From NCBI GenBank assembly GCA_032173965.1, contig JAVUNC010000004.1, forward strand, positions 57,101,501 to 57,165,500: 64,000 nt of DNA, read 5' to 3'. A model generated the notes under the pieces. That model saw only the letters and a program-made list of their open reading frames with translations, did not search any database and had not been told where the DNA came from. Below are positions 12,801 to 26,223 of this stretch, in pieces (position 1 is the stretch's first letter; every line of letters begins with the position of its first letter). The position numbers and the translations under genes are program-made. This stretch comes from Sitta carolinensis (taxonomy: Eukaryota; Chordata; Aves; Passeriformes; Sittidae).

Positions 12801-15651
12801 TGCTGTAGGTAGCATCTCTGCATCTAGAAGATGAATCCTGTTGAGCTTGTTGTAATGAACAGATGGCTTGTTAATATGTTCTACTGTGCTATGGCAAGCC
12901 ATGCTTCTTCAAGGCACTGCTAGCTACGCTTGCATTGCAGAAATTTGTGTACATTCTCTTTCTTCTGATAATTTTCTGTAACGATGGGTAACCGCTCATG
13001 CATACGTGGATGTAGGTGTATATTTGTGGTCTGGTAACATGGTCCTGAAGGGTTAGTGTATATGTATGTGTGTGCTTTGTATATAGAATGCTCTTGGATG
13101 GTGTAACATGATGCAATTCAGTGCAACATCAGTCTCAATGAAGGTGCTGTTTGGCTTTATTTTTAATATACCTAAGCTGCTGGAAAGGCTTTGCATAGTA
13201 TGGAAAGAACTTCAGGAGAAAATGGAAAGACTGCTGTACTCATTTGGGGTCTGTCTGAAAAGCTGTGTCTAGTTGGCTGGAGACAAAGCCTCTGATAACC
13301 TTGTGTTTTGGCCTCTGGAAACTCAGTGCTAACCAGAAGCATTGCTCATTGCTCTGATCATGTTCAGGATTCCAGGAGTTATGACACTACACCCAGGTAG
13401 TCTTGGTGTGTGTGTTGCCCTACAGAACCGGGAAGCTATTTAAGAAATGAGACCTTGAGTATATATGTGAGTTCTCTCCTTACTGGGAATCTTTGGTATT
13501 CCTGATAATTGAAGGTGGCGCCTTCAGGCATTTAAGGTATACTTGAGAAAATTACATTCCTCTTAAAATCTTTTTCTCCTCACATATTTTTCTTTTTGTT
13601 GTGTTTTTTTCTTTTTTTTTTCTTTTCCCTTATCCTTCCTATGTGTTAATTATGATACTTAAGAGTAATCTTTCACTCTTTTGTTAAGTTGATAAAGTGG
13701 GGGTTATAGTCCCTCTGCTAGGGCTCCAATCCTTGAAATGAAGGGCTAGGCTTGATACAGCTTTAGAAAAGTAGTCTTTTCCTGGAGCTATAGTTCAGTC
13801 ATAGGAAACAGTTTAGGCAGTTGTTTTCTTTAGTACACACATGGGAGTGGTACTGCTAAGAGGAAAGGGTGGGGGGGGAATAAATGGTCACCCTTCAGCA
13901 GCCTGTTGGAGTTCTCTCTCTTCAGTTCAGCCCAATTGCAATTTTTCTGGTTTTCCTATTGCCAGTCTGCCAGTTCATCTATTTTAAGGGCCCTTATCAG
14001 TCCTGGACTTGCTCGGTTTGCCTGCATCATCTTTCTGCTACAGTAATTTGTGAGGACTAGCAGCTGTTGCATGAGCATCTGGAATTTTTATGGTTGTGCT
14101 GGAAAATATTGCCTGTTTGTGTATCCAAGGAGCAGAGGGATACATCAGTGTTTTGGCCCCATTTTGTTTTGGGCATGCTAACACTGTCATGATCATGTAT
14201 CTCACTACAATTTTTCATGATCCAATATGAAAAGGTCTGTCACATGTTTGCTGCTGGCAAGAGAGTATGTTGTGGAAGATGATAGGCTCTTTAATATTTA
14301 AAAAGTAAAGCTGTAAGTAAATTAGGAGCTTCAGAAATTACTTCAGTTTTCTACTTTTATACAAAGCCAAAACAACAAATATCTTGCCTTACATTATACT
14401 TTTCTCCTTCTGTATGCTTTAATTATTTCTCAGGCTATGGTTATGGAACTACAAAGTTTTTATTTCTTAAAAAAACCCCAATTAACATATATGCATATCA
14501 TCATAACTTACTTCTTTTGGAATGCCACTTGGAAGAAAAAAACACTCTTTTTTCAGCCTGTGACAATTTCCAACAATACATATGATTACGGATTGCTGAT
14601 GAGTCCTGACTTTGCATGTTTGTGTCTCTTAAAAATGGAGGCAAATATTTTCACATATATTTGACATCTGCTTAAGAAAGATAAATCCTGAAGTGAAGTT
14701 GAAGCAGGAGAAGAGAATAAATTTTAGGCTGACTACAGCAAAGTGAGAGTTCAGTTGAAAAAGTGTACTGTTTACACGTCAAGGGAGCTGAAATGGAGTT
14801 CCTGGTGCTACAGGCTTTTTTGGAAGGCAGTTAAACTGATATCTGTTCTTAAAACAGTTGTTGCAGATCACCTGCAGGCTCTGCCAAGGGACACTTGCTC
14901 AGTCTGCATTTTCACGATGGCAACACAATTTATAAGGTTTGCTGGCTGTTCAGAGTGAAATTTTTTGGCAGTGAGCAAAGATTATCTTCTCTTGGGGTAA
15001 GTAAATGTGCCCATAGGGGGCTTCTTAGTGAAATGTGGGCAAGAATGTGGGAGGAGCTGCAAGTCAGAAGGGTTTGCTGGATGCTTTTGTTTTACCTGGG
15101 CTTTGGACTTCTTCACAATGAATTCTTCTCTAGTATTTGTGCTCTGTTGACAAGGATGTGCTCTTGATGTGGAAATAGAGTGACTCCTTACAACCCATTT
15201 TTTGGAGTCTCTCAGGAAAGTGTGAATGTGTATACTTGAAACCAAATGAATGGCAAGGCATTTTGACAGACTCTTGAGAGCTTTTAAATGGAGGTATCCT
15301 AAATTGGTAACTAAAACTGAAATTCCTTTCAAGCATGCTACATTTGTATATAATAAAAGGATTTTGGAAAGAAAGAGAGTGGTTCAAAGCTTTCTGTCAA
15401 TTAGGTATTGAATAAAACAAGATAAAAATGACATGACAGAGAAGCCATGAGCACAGATGTCAGGTTGTGAAATGTGTGAATGAAGGGTGATGCTGCATGA
15501 TGGAAATCCCAGTTAACAAACCAGCTAGGAAGATAACACTTCAGTACAAGAAAGAGATCTGAATGATTCCATTTAAAATCCCTGTTTTGAAAGGAATTAA
15601 TACAACATTACAATGACACAGAATGTAGCCTGAGCTTACATGTTCAGCTTC

Positions 15652-15681
15652 ACCTTCCAGCACTTACCTTCCAGCACTTAC
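15652..15681. repeat. 14-bp direct tandem duplication
   Basis: ACCTTCCAGCACTT occurs twice head to tail (period 14), followed by the start of a third copy. It is a local slippage duplication in intron 1. Confidence 0.93.
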
Positions 15682-18230
15682 TTGTTTTCACTATCTTCCA
15701 GTGAGTCCAAGTTTTCTGATGAGACATTTATTAAATTGTGAAGGGGCAATGAAATGGAGCTTTCTTTGTGTATTTCTTACTGGCTTGGCCTCTTTCATCT
15801 GCAGAGAAATGTTGGGCAAAGCTGTTTTTTTTTTAACTTAATAGGAGCATCTGCATTGGCATCATGACCACTCTTCCTTGGAGACTAGGCAAGAATTTCC
15901 CAGCTAGGAGACAAAAGCACAAAGAGGTATTCTGCATGTTAAAGAGAAGTTGCCATGTTTGTGTTGTACTGGACAGTTGTATCAGTGTTACAGTCAAAAA
16001 CCATTTAATTTTTAAGGGCTGTAACAATTTTTGCTGAAGTTGTAAAATGCATGGTAAAAGACAAGTAAATAACAAATTGTGTCTGACTCTCAACTTCCAT
16101 TTCCCAAATAAACTGATGGAAGTATTTAAATGAATGATGGGGCCATGATCCAAGCAAGGCTTGCCAAACTGTTTTTTGGCCAGCTAGGGATCCCTATAAG
16201 ATGTTCCATTCCAATTCAGACCCAATTTTGGTTACTCAGTGTTGGATGCTTAATGGCAGGGATTCTGAGCAAGTGCTTCCTAAACAGCTGCTCATACAAG
16301 AATTACTGTGTATGGACAGACTAGAGTCAGTACTGCAAGTGTGTGACCCCTGACTAGTGTTTCAGTCACCCATTCAAGCAACAGATAAATACCAAACTAA
16401 AAATAGCAAGTCCAGGGCCCAGGGATAAGTATTTTCAGTCACCTACATAATAGGCTCTTTTGCAAACTTGTTAAAACACAAGATACCAAGAAACTGATTT
16501 GATTAAAAAAAAAAACTCTAAGTCATGTCTGTGTGCATTTGTTTTACCTTTACAAAATTCCATTTAGCAGTTAATTAGAGGGAAAATTACCTGTTGATTC
16601 TTTGCAAATTACTTCCTTAGTTTCCATATAATCATGAATAAATAAATTGGAAAAAAAAAAAAAAAACAAAAACTGAGAGGGAAAAATCTGGCAAAGAAGT
16701 GGGGAAAAGAAAAATAAAAGGATCTGTTATTTAAAGTAAAAGGTTCTGTTATTTATCTTTCTTGGCCAAGGCACCTGCACAAGCCTCCAGTGCTGTTCAT
16801 GGAGTTGCGGGCTGCATCCAACACTGTATGAGTTACCTCCCTGCCTCTCATGAGAGAATGTAGCCAGTGAAATGTGGCGGCCGGCCAGGCTTCTAAATAA
16901 AGAGGCATGGTCTTCTGAAAGAGTGCAGAAAGCCTTCCTTCCAGCAAGAAAACTTGATGGGTGTGCTGGTGACCAACAGTAGGCAGTGTGTCTGCTAGGC
17001 AAGCATTGCCTCAACTGGGTTGGCAAAGTCCAAAGTGCAATAAAACTTCGTTTTTCTCCTAACACATTATTCTTTCAATAGCAGCTTTGTGGCACTGCTA
17101 GCAAGCAGGTTGGAGAACTGTAGAAACAGAGGAACTAAGATTTCTTCTTCTGCAGAGGCACTCTAGAGTATTAGACTGAGGTCACCATGTCACCATTTTC
17201 ATATGGTCTATATAAACACAAAGCCAACTCTGACAATAGTGGTCACATTGATGCAGAAATGTAAAATTAATTTTAATGGCTACTTTGCCCGTACTGATTA
17301 AATAGAGAGCCCCTGATCTTAGTTTGAAAATTCCATTGCCACCACTCCTCGGTTGTAGGTAGGCCCAAATCTACATTGAAACACCTTGTGGAAATTATGA
17401 TGCTTATCTGTTTCAAGTTGCTAATATTGTAAGGCTCTGCCCTTCAAGTTGATATATCCATGTTTTTTCAACTACTTGCTCTATTGTTGTTTGGGAAGTA
17501 GTACCATATTTTATTTGAAGCTTTGTGTTAGCATAACTGTGTGGCACTGAGGCAGTTTAGGTGTGACGGGTAGCATCTGTCTGTCCAGATTTTCCATTGT
17601 TCTAATCTAGAAAATGCCGAATTGCATAGCTTCTATGTATTGAGTTGTTCTCAGAAACTGGCCCTGCCTCCCCTTCCCTGAGTAACTTCAGTAAGGGTTT
17701 TGGCAGTGCTTATACCTGTCTCACTGTGTATTAGCTAAACTTCCCCTTTCCCCTCCGTCAGCTGACTTTTTGACACAGTTGGCTGTCTTATTTTCCCTCA
17801 CTCCTTATACAGGTTAAAACGTTATGCTAACCATGTTGTGATGTAGGATCTAACAGCTGACTTAAATTTAGTGCCTGTAACTGTAAGGAGTTTGTCTGGG
17901 GGAAATCATTGTGCTTTGCCATTGTCTTTCTGCCCTCTAACCTTCTAATTGGAGGAAAGGCAAAACTGCAGTGGCATCTGCAAAGACAGCAGCTGACTCT
18001 GTGTTGAATGTCAATGCAGGAAGGCTTGTGTTCTGGGGGAGGGTCAAGATATTCAGGGAAGCTGGGTGGGGAGACCTGTGCTCTGGATGTGAATGTCCTT
18101 TCCCTATCCTCTTTCAGAAAGACTTGCCCATAGAGGGAGCTTTCACAGGAATTGCATTGAGGGGTTGATGTTCTTATCTCTGCCCAAAACCCTGATCCCT
18201 CCTTGCCGATAAAAGGACCCCACCTGGAAT

Positions 18231-18255
18231 AAGGACACAAGAGACTTGTGTCCTT
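18231..18255. repeat. 11-bp inverted repeat with 3-base loop
   Basis: AAGGACACAAG, a loop AGA, and CTTGTGTCCTT form a tight perfect stem. It lies between a TATA-like GATAAAAGG (about 18209) and an AATAAA at 18319-18324. Confidence 0.88.
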
Positions 18256-20783
18256 TTGTATCACCTGAGTGCCAGGATTGTGCTGTTGCCATTTTTGTGT
18301 ACTTGCATGCTATTTTGCAATAAAGACTTAGGGGTGCATTTACTGCTTTAGAGGGGCTGGCTCTTTGAATGGAACTTGTGTTGGAATAGCATCTGTCTGT
18401 TTCATCATGGCAGATGAAAGCCAAGAGACTTGTCACTTGAGAGCCAAGAGGAGAGGATGATCTATGACAGTGCCAGATTGAGACAAACAACAATGGTTTA
18501 CAGTGACTGAGGCAAGTGAAAGAGCCATCTTGGGTAATGAGATGGAAGAACTTGGCTTGAGTGGGTGATCTTCCCCTTATTATCAAAAATAGCAGTTGTT
18601 AATTGCTTTAATGAGGTTCACAACTGGAATTTAAGTGTTTTGTGTTTACTGTATATCCACTGCCACATTAATATGTTTCACTTCCCCTTGAAGTCTGAAG
18701 TTGCAGCTGTACCTAACTGCTTGCATATACATGGACATTAAGATGCCTTTATTCTTAAGGGAATCTCAGAAATTTTCAATGTTTTACGCCATTGTTTTTT
18801 ATTTGTAATAATTTCTAAGTAAGGAAATTTTAGCTGTTCATGACTGTGTTAACATTAACATACAGGATTAGTGTTCTAGTTTGCCTACAGTGATATCTTT
18901 ATATAGGGTTTGTCTTGCTTGAGATCATTCTGTTCTGAACTTCTTCCTTTCCACCACCCAAACACAAACCCCACAAATCTGTGACCCTCATGACTTACTC
19001 TTTCTAGGCAAAAGTAGTGATTGACAAGTCATGTCAGGTAACATAACTCAGAGAGCATGTCCCTGTTTGACTAACTCTTTAAATTTGTCATTATGTGGAC
19101 TGATTACATCAAAACTTTCTGTCCCTCTTTTTTTTTCCTGTAAGGAACATGCTGTTTGAACTGGTCTCCTAACTGTTTGACAGGAAAAGAGAATGGAGAT
19201 GGTGATGGATATGGAGGAGGCAAAGAGTTCCTAACAGTGCTCTTTCAAGGAAGGCTGACTGTGGTATAGGAATGTCTTTTCAGTTATCCAGAGAGTATGG
19301 TGGTATCTTTTTAACATATAATCCTATGCTTTTTCTTAGTGTGTCTCTGGCTGGGAGCGACACACAGCTAACTTGCATACCGACCTGGATCTGGGATGCT
19401 ATTAGGTAATGCTTTAGATCTTGGAGCTTGAGAGTGCTCCCTGTTCTCTGGTTCAGACATGAATCTCCAACAGATTTCCTAGTTGAGATTTCCTTGTAAT
19501 ATGATGTGTACTTCCCAATACAAGCTTGTGGCTCTTTCCCACTTATCTACTAACCAACATAGGGTAAATTGGCAGAGGCAGACAGACTTTTAAAAAGCTG
19601 TTTCTTCTCTGAGCCAGGTGGTTGTGGTTGAGCTTTGGTCTGGAAATCTAATTGCTGTGTTAATAAACTGTGGCACTTGAATACAAATGCTCTGCCAGCA
19701 GGGTTTGTTCTCTTGGTCTGAAAGCTGCCCTAATGCAGCTACGTTTTCTGGACCATGCAGTTTGTACACACTGGCTGAGCAAGGTGTGATCCAGGTGTGC
19801 CTGCCTGTGTAAACACCAGCACTGTGTGTTTAAGTGTCTGTCCATCTTTCTCACCTTTTCTGTGACTTTGTTTCATCCTCTATATTGCTAGACTTTGCAA
19901 ATTCCTAGGTAAGCTCTCCCTCTCCTTCACAGCAAGGTTTGTAGTACTCCATGCTATGCTCCATAAGCATTGTTCTTTGCATTGCTCTTTATTTACCAAC
20001 TAGCAAACACACTTAAAATGTTGAACTTGTCCAAATTGAAATAATCTGAGCTGAGGAGGTTCACAGTATATTCCTGCCCCAGATGGAATATCTTGGAAAG
20101 CCTTTTAGGTAAGACTTCAGTTATTTCTGATGTTGAGGCTAAAATCAGGAAGAAAAAAAGTGGTTTTCCATATTGCTTGAGGACTTTCAACAGCTGAGTT
20201 GAAACTCTGGTATGTGCAATCTTGGAATTTTAGGAGGGACCAGATTTGCTGTGCATCAGAGATGCCTGTGGCCAGTTTATGAAAGCGTACTCAGTTTAAT
20301 CAAGCAACTCCCCTCCTCTTTCACTTGTGCTTGTCATGTGCCTGAACTTGTTAAAGTTTGGCAATAAGCTCAAAGTTTGTCATATGTGAACAAGCTTGCT
20401 CTGTGGGGAGCTAGAAGGGGCTGGGCTCTTGCAGTTTCATCTTGGCAGGGAGCCCTCATCACGGTGCCTGGGAGCTGAGTTGCTCTTTTTTCTGCTTCCA
20501 GCAGTCCTGTCTCTGGCCCTCGGTTGCAGAGAAGGGGTACAAAGGTTGGATGTAGAAGCAAATACCCTGAAAGACAGGAGCAGAGGTGGTAGGATTTTGC
20601 AGGAAACAGGAAATTAAAGTAAAAGCTGAGGACTACATTTTTAAGAGCAGGAGCAGACGGCAATATGTACTTGAGGATAAAAGTTAGACTCGTTCTCCAG
20701 ACCGAGAGCTGTTCGTAGGGCTGAGAAGACCTTTCCGTGCTTTACCAGCACCTTCAGGGGCTCCTGTGTTTGCAAAGTGATAC

Positions 20784-20796
20784 CTCCCTCTAGTGG
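20784..20796 (-). promoter_or_regulatory. Candidate CTCF-binding motif
   Basis: CTCCCTCTAGTGG is the complement of CCACTAGAGGGAG. It fits the CTCF core CCASYAGRKGGCA at its first eleven positions and differs where the consensus has C after the G run. The motif sits in a locally GC-richer patch of intron 1. Binding is not shown by sequence alone. Confidence 0.35.
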
Positions 20797-21895
20797 TGTG
20801 TGCACAAGGCTCTTGACTGACTGCTAGCTCGGGTACATCAAAACTGGACCGTATAGATAAAACGCCGTGTCCTTGACTTTTTTCCAGCCTTTCATAGCAT
20901 GTTATGTGGATGTAGATGCATTTGGTGCATCAGTGAGATACTGGACAACTTGCATAAGCCATTCTGTTCACAGGTGTGCTCTTGGTGTCCTTTCTTTGTC
21001 GTGTGTTTAACTGGATCTGCACGGTATCAGACTTGAGGACATCATACACATAGAAGGTTTCTGTTAAAGATCCACACTGCCACGGATAAATTATGATTAT
21101 TCATAAACAGTAGGATTATTGACTCAAAATAAGTGGAGAAATCTGGTAAATTTGCCTTGAATGTCTCTGTACTTTTATTCAATAAATAAGAGTGATAGAG
21201 GAAGATAGACTTGCTGTTGGTGGAAGAGGCTGCTGCTCTGGTTAGAACAGATTGGGTACAACAGGGTTTTTCTACCTCTTAGTTGGAGCCCAGACTGAAT
21301 GGCATGTGCTCATGAGTGTAGGGCCTTGGTCTTTCTATTGCCATTGAGATTTCAAGTTCAGTGACTGGTTGCTAATGAGATAAGTGCCTGATGGGGGAGA
21401 AAATATGTAACTGCATGCTAAAGATTATATCCTACTGGGAGCAGAATCCTAAATGTGTTCACTGATTATCAGTGGTACAAACTAATATTCACTGTTGCAT
21501 GAACTGCTTCACCTGAACCAAAAGAAATGAGAGCTGATTTTATTATTTTTTTCATGTCTAACGTTAGATCATCATGTCTGCTATGGGATTGCTGATCTTA
21601 ATATTTTAGGATTGGGGAAAGCATGCTGTCATTTAGTAATTGGATTTTACCACTGAGGATTCTTGTTCTTACTGCAAATTTCATTAACCCTGGCACTTTT
21701 GAATACCTTCTTGCTGTCTTCAGCATCCTTTACTAATCTCATCTTCCTCATACCAGTCAATAGACATAGCAGTCTTTTTGTCTTGTAAATAGCTTTATTT
21801 TATCTGTGTATTTTAACTCTGCACTTAAGTAGGATGGGCTTTAAATAAAACAGAACTTTAATTGTGTTAATAATTGTTGATCACTTAAACAATTC

Positions 21896-21911
21896 TTTTT
21901 TTTTTTTTTTT
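21896..21911. repeat. Short poly(T) run
   Basis: An uninterrupted T run of about 16 bases follows CACTTAAACAATTC. It is a simple homopolymer in intron 1. Confidence 0.85.
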
Positions 21912-24900
21912 CATGTTTATCCACTTTTGCCCTCATGCATGTGTCCCCCAAAACAACTGAATGCTTTGAAACAAATATTACTATTTGGTCATATTCATTT
22001 ACCTGGACTAAGTGCAATCCATCCATAATCCCACCTGTTTACATATGCAGCCAATTACTTCTAGTCCTGGTAATTTATGGGTTTTTTTATTTATCATCCT
22101 GAGACTTGTGCCCCTGTCTTGCATCCATGTCTGCAGATGAACTGGTTTAGAGCTGCCTTTATTAGATACCCAGCAGACGCCTGTTCTAAAATAAATAAAT
22201 ATTTTCATATATTAAATGGATATTTCCAGAAAAACTGGTCCTATTTTCTAGTTTGATTTTGATCACTTACTGGCTGTTTTCCGTGACTATGCGAGAAATC
22301 CCTGATTCATACAATCTGAAACTTTCATATGATCTGAATTGTAAGGTCATCTTTTCTTCCCTTTCCTTTGTTTTTCTATTGTTATTCTTTCCTGCTGTTT
22401 CCAAACTCACTACACAAATGATGGCTTTAAATTTTCTTGCTGTGTTTAACTTTCCTTTCTTTTCCAGATTTAAAATCTAAAGTAAAAATCAAACAAGCCT
22501 ATTTAATTATTTCCCAGCACTGCAAATGTGATGATGCACCATGAATGGCAGTGAGGGTGTGGGATAATAGGTTAATTTGCCAGTTGGATTTATAGTGGGA
22601 AGTTATCCATAGGGCAACCATTGCCCTTTAAATTTTAAAGCCTCCAATAAATGTTTAATTAGTAGGTACTTGAAATGATGTCAGACCTGCTTTTTTTGTA
22701 CTGGAGGTGCTGTCCTCAGGGTCAACAGACTGGAGTGTGCAAGTGTTCTTCAAGATGCCCCTGCAAAATCCAGCCCTTTGTCTTAAGCTGCTGTGGGAGC
22801 TGGTTTTGAAGACCTTTCTCTGGTCTCACGAATGGATATTCACTTGTTTCTGTTTCATTCACTACTGCCAGCTGGAGAGGTTGTAATATCTTAAACTGCT
22901 ACATCTATTTACTATCTAATGCACGCCTGTGCCCAAGGTCTTTTGCCAGTAGCCTGCAAAGAATTCATACAACCTAAAGAGTAATGGGCTGTCTTTCAAT
23001 GCAAGGTTAAATTTAAGTTGTATCAAATATCATGGGAGTTGTCTTTGACATTTTCTGACTTCTGAATGATTAACCAGAAGTCAGCTTGTGTTCTGCCTAC
23101 ATTGTCAATGAACACTGCAGAGGGTGTTTAGATGGGGAGTGTCCATCCTCCTCTCCCCCAAGAGTTTCAGTTGATAGATGTTTGCACCCAGAACCCCCAC
23201 ACCCCTTCTATTTTAGCTTTTCTGGGGGCTGCTCCCTGTCAGCATGCTGCTAGTGGTTTCTTGCCCCCCCTCCCCACCATCATCTTCTATTTGCATCACT
23301 TTGTCTCCGTCTTACTGGAGCAGAACTGGTGGCAGTGCTTGGTTTTTTGCATAGCCTCATGACAGTAACAAGACCCTTAAAATACCATCCTTGGCTATTC
23401 ACAGACCCTTTCAGGCTTGGCCCAACCCGATCTGAACCAAGCTGCTGAATTGTAATTGGAGCAACTAGACTAATCTCACCAATAAAATCTGTCTAACAGA
23501 AGGCATGACTTTGTCTTTCCTCCCTCTGTCATCACAGCTGTTATGGAGTGGTCAGACTCCTGACCTAAGGGCATGTTTTTCATGCCTAACATAAACTCTT
23601 TGGATCATGCAGGCACAGTAGTTCAGATGGAGAAAAAGTGTTTTGATTGTTTGTTCATTCAGCCAAAAATAAGAGCAAGAGTTACCTTTTTGGGCTTCCC
23701 CCTCCATTTGTTTTGTGTATCAGAGTTCAAATCTGTTGTGAAGAGAAGATACACATGATCTTTTACAGAAAGTGTAACTTAATTGAATGCTATTGTGTCG
23801 AATACAATTATAGTTCCTTGTTTCAGAACTATAGTAATTTGGTTTTTGTTATCACTTTGTGTGATGTACAGGAGCTGTGTTACTTCTTATATCAAAGTTT
23901 CAGTGAAATGCTGGTGCAGTTGCTCTCTGAATTGATGGCACTGTGAACCTTGAAGATGTAGGAGAAAGTTGATTTTGAAGATAAGAGGGCAGAGGGGTAG
24001 GAGCAAGGATTTCTTCCACTCAACTGGTACCATTCAGAATAAAATTAACCTTTCAGGAGCACTCAACTTCAATGAAGTGTGATCACAAAAAAACATTATA
24101 TGCCTCCTAGGCAATTTCCCCTCACTCCTGCTTTTCAATGTTGTTTCAGTTTGCTAGAATGCTGCTGCAAGAGATGAGTTTGAAATGTGTATCTGACAAA
24201 ATATTCAATGTGCTGAGCAGCACTTCTGAATGCAAACATATGCACAATTGCTATTTAGGTAGTTAAATGGATATGTGTTTTGATAAGTTTACAATATTAG
24301 CAGTAACTCCAGACACCCTAACAGTATTTAGGTTGACCTGCTTAGATAAAATGTACAGGAGGTGTACTACCTGTGTGTGGAATTTCTGGTTCTTGGTGTG
24401 ATATGCAAATTAGCATAGAGTTGGGATGGTAAGCTGCTAAGTAACTGTACCACTGTTATGAATTATTCTTTATACTTTCCAATTCTGTTTTTCCAATGGC
24501 TTTTACTGAATGTATAGCCTACAGAAGACTTCTCTTCCTCTTGTTTAAATTGATAGCGAATCTATTGTGTTGGTATAGAAACTCCCATATTGCAAGGTTG
24601 TGTTACAGTAATTGGTATCTTTACTTCATCTCAGCAAATGTCCATGCTTCCTTTCTGACCAGGCTGTTTGGGCAAAGGGTATGCTTCATGTGTTTTTGTT
24701 CATTGGGTCTAACTGCCTGTGAGACTGTGCTATAGTGTCCCTGCACACTTTTCCATCAGAGATGGGGAATGGGGAACATAATTATCCAACTTCCATACTT
24801 CCTCCTTGCACTCAAAAAGATGTTGAACAGTAGGCATTTTAGCTGGAGGTTGATACAGCCAGTTGTTTGCCATTTTGGTACTTAACTTTGCTTAGATTAA

Positions 24901-25405
24901 CTTGAACTAACTTGTCTTCATTGCTGATGTTTGGACTGCCTTTTACCCAATAGAAGAATAATTTTGGTATTACCTGAGGCAGTTGCTATTGGAGCTCTTA
25001 AATTATTTCACAATTATTGAAACTTCTGCAACTTGCTAGAACCACCACATTTTTGTTAAAATGCTTCTTTAAAGGATATTGAAAATGTTGGTGGGGTACA
25101 AGAAGGCAGAAGCTGCTGCTGTGACCTTTTTGCTTCATCCTGACTCTTAAATCCACCCTCCCATTTGGAGGCTTTCAGGTCCCTGTTTTCATTAGGTAGG
25201 TGCCAGGGTGATGCCACATCAGCAAGTCGATTGATGGCAGTGTACTTGTGGGAGAGGACTTGCAGTGACCATGTGTTGGCTCAGATGGAGGAGGGACAAC
25301 AGAGGAGCTGTGTGCCATGGCACTGAGGCTGCTGTCAGGGCTGGACTTGGTGTGGGAGAGTGGCTGAGACCAGAGTTTTGTATGTGCAGCAGGGAGCTGC
25401 ATAAC

Positions 25406-25474
25406 AATTTTTATGAGAAAATGTATAAAGTGGCCAGCAGAATTTTTTTGTGAGAAAATGTATAAAGTGGCCAG
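25406..25474 (+). repeat. Tandem duplication carrying two TATAAA boxes
   Basis: The 24-bp string from TGAGAAAATG to AGTGGCCAG occurs at 25414-25437 and 25451-25474, each preceded by an AATTTTT stretch, giving a period of 37. Each copy contains TATAAA (25424-25429 and 25461-25466). An AATAAA follows at 25497-25502. The unit is single-copy elsewhere in this window as far as I can see. Confidence 0.9.
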
Positions 25475-26139
25475 TTTTTTGTACAGCTGAAAATGCAATA
25501 AATGGTGATATCTGTAGACGATGAATTCTCATTGGGATTCTAGAGCTCAGGTGTCCTTCAAAATGTATGGACTGCTTGTAGGGAGCAAGGCATCTGATGT
25601 GTTGGTGATGCAAAAAAATAAGTGTGTGGGTGGAGGAGGTTTAAGAAAAAATCTCTAAAATACTCTGCCTTAGACTTTGTGCTTCTCTGCAGGTACTGAA
25701 AATCTGAGTTCTGGTGGAGTATGTATGTCATCTTTGTAAGCCAACTTTATGTGAGGGTGATCTTCCACAGTGTTACCAAGAAAAGTAGTCCAGTCAAAAA
25801 TGCTTTCAAAACAGTTTTGTGGCTTGCTGCAGTTGTTATCTACTTCCTTTTCCTTCTACTTTTTCTTCTTCATCCTCTTGCCTAGTAGTGTGAGAATAGC
25901 ATGACTTGTCCTGCTGGCCATCAGTTAGTAACACATCGTGGCTGTGAGCCAGGATTGATTAAGAGCTGTCCCCTCCTGTGAGGCTGAGGTTTGGCCTGGG
26001 AGTAAGGAATCAAGCCACCATCCCCTATTGATTTCCTTGTCTGGCTCCAGGAAGATGGGTTTGTGTGCTATCACTAGGCTGCTTTTGGGGTTAGTTAAAA
26101 GATAGCCCTATGGACTAAATGGGTATTTTTGCATTTCAG

Positions 26140-26223
26140 GAAGAAGAAATGCCAGAGGTAGAAATTGACATTGATGACCTTCTTGATGCAGCCAATGAAG
26201 AGGAGAGAGCTCTCAAATTACAG
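26140..26223 (+). CDS. PPP1R14C: PPP1R14C exon 2 (partial gene)
   Basis: This 84-nt exon encodes 28 residues beginning EEEMPEVEIDIDDLLDAA and ending ALKLQ. It belongs to the PHIN domain of the PPP1R14 (CPI-17-like) family, small cytosolic or membrane-associated proteins that inhibit the protein phosphatase 1 catalytic subunit once PKC phosphorylates a threonine encoded further upstream. The splice acceptor is TTTGCATTTCAG and the donor is CAG/GTAATA. Both boundaries are phase 0. The segment is strongly acidic and predicted helical, corresponding to a helix following the inhibitory loop. The EVEIDIDDLLDA string fits the KEPI paralogue (PPP1R14C) better than PPP1R14A or PPP1R14B as I recall them; PPP1R14B is the nearest alternative. 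Exon 1, which carries the N-terminus and the phosphorylated threonine, is not in the window. Confidence 0.93.

Larger units (their letters stand above)
1..26139 (+). other. PPP1R14C: PPP1R14C intron 1 (3' part)
   Basis: No exon of the gene is found upstream of 26140, and exon 1 must supply the N-terminus. This whole stretch is therefore read as intron 1, continuing beyond the left edge. A long first intron is normal for this gene in mammals. Open frames are all short and lack family resemblance, except a CR1 relic at 961-1925. Other content: a GC-rich block at about 2000-2500, T-rich or T/G-rich tracts at 6.8, 7.4 and 9.0 kb, a short CR1 tail at 9.7 kb, a T-run at 21.9 kb, a CTCF-like site at 20.8 kb and a tandem duplication at 25.4 kb. 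I see nothing specific in 2.5-6.7, 10-18 and 22-25 kb. Exon 1 or a nested gene with tiny exons could be missed by eye. Confidence 0.8.

Noticed and set aside
12960..13090. TG/TA-rich stretch as a microsatellite
   Set aside because: Repeats are short and irregular, with no uninterrupted dinucleotide run of note.
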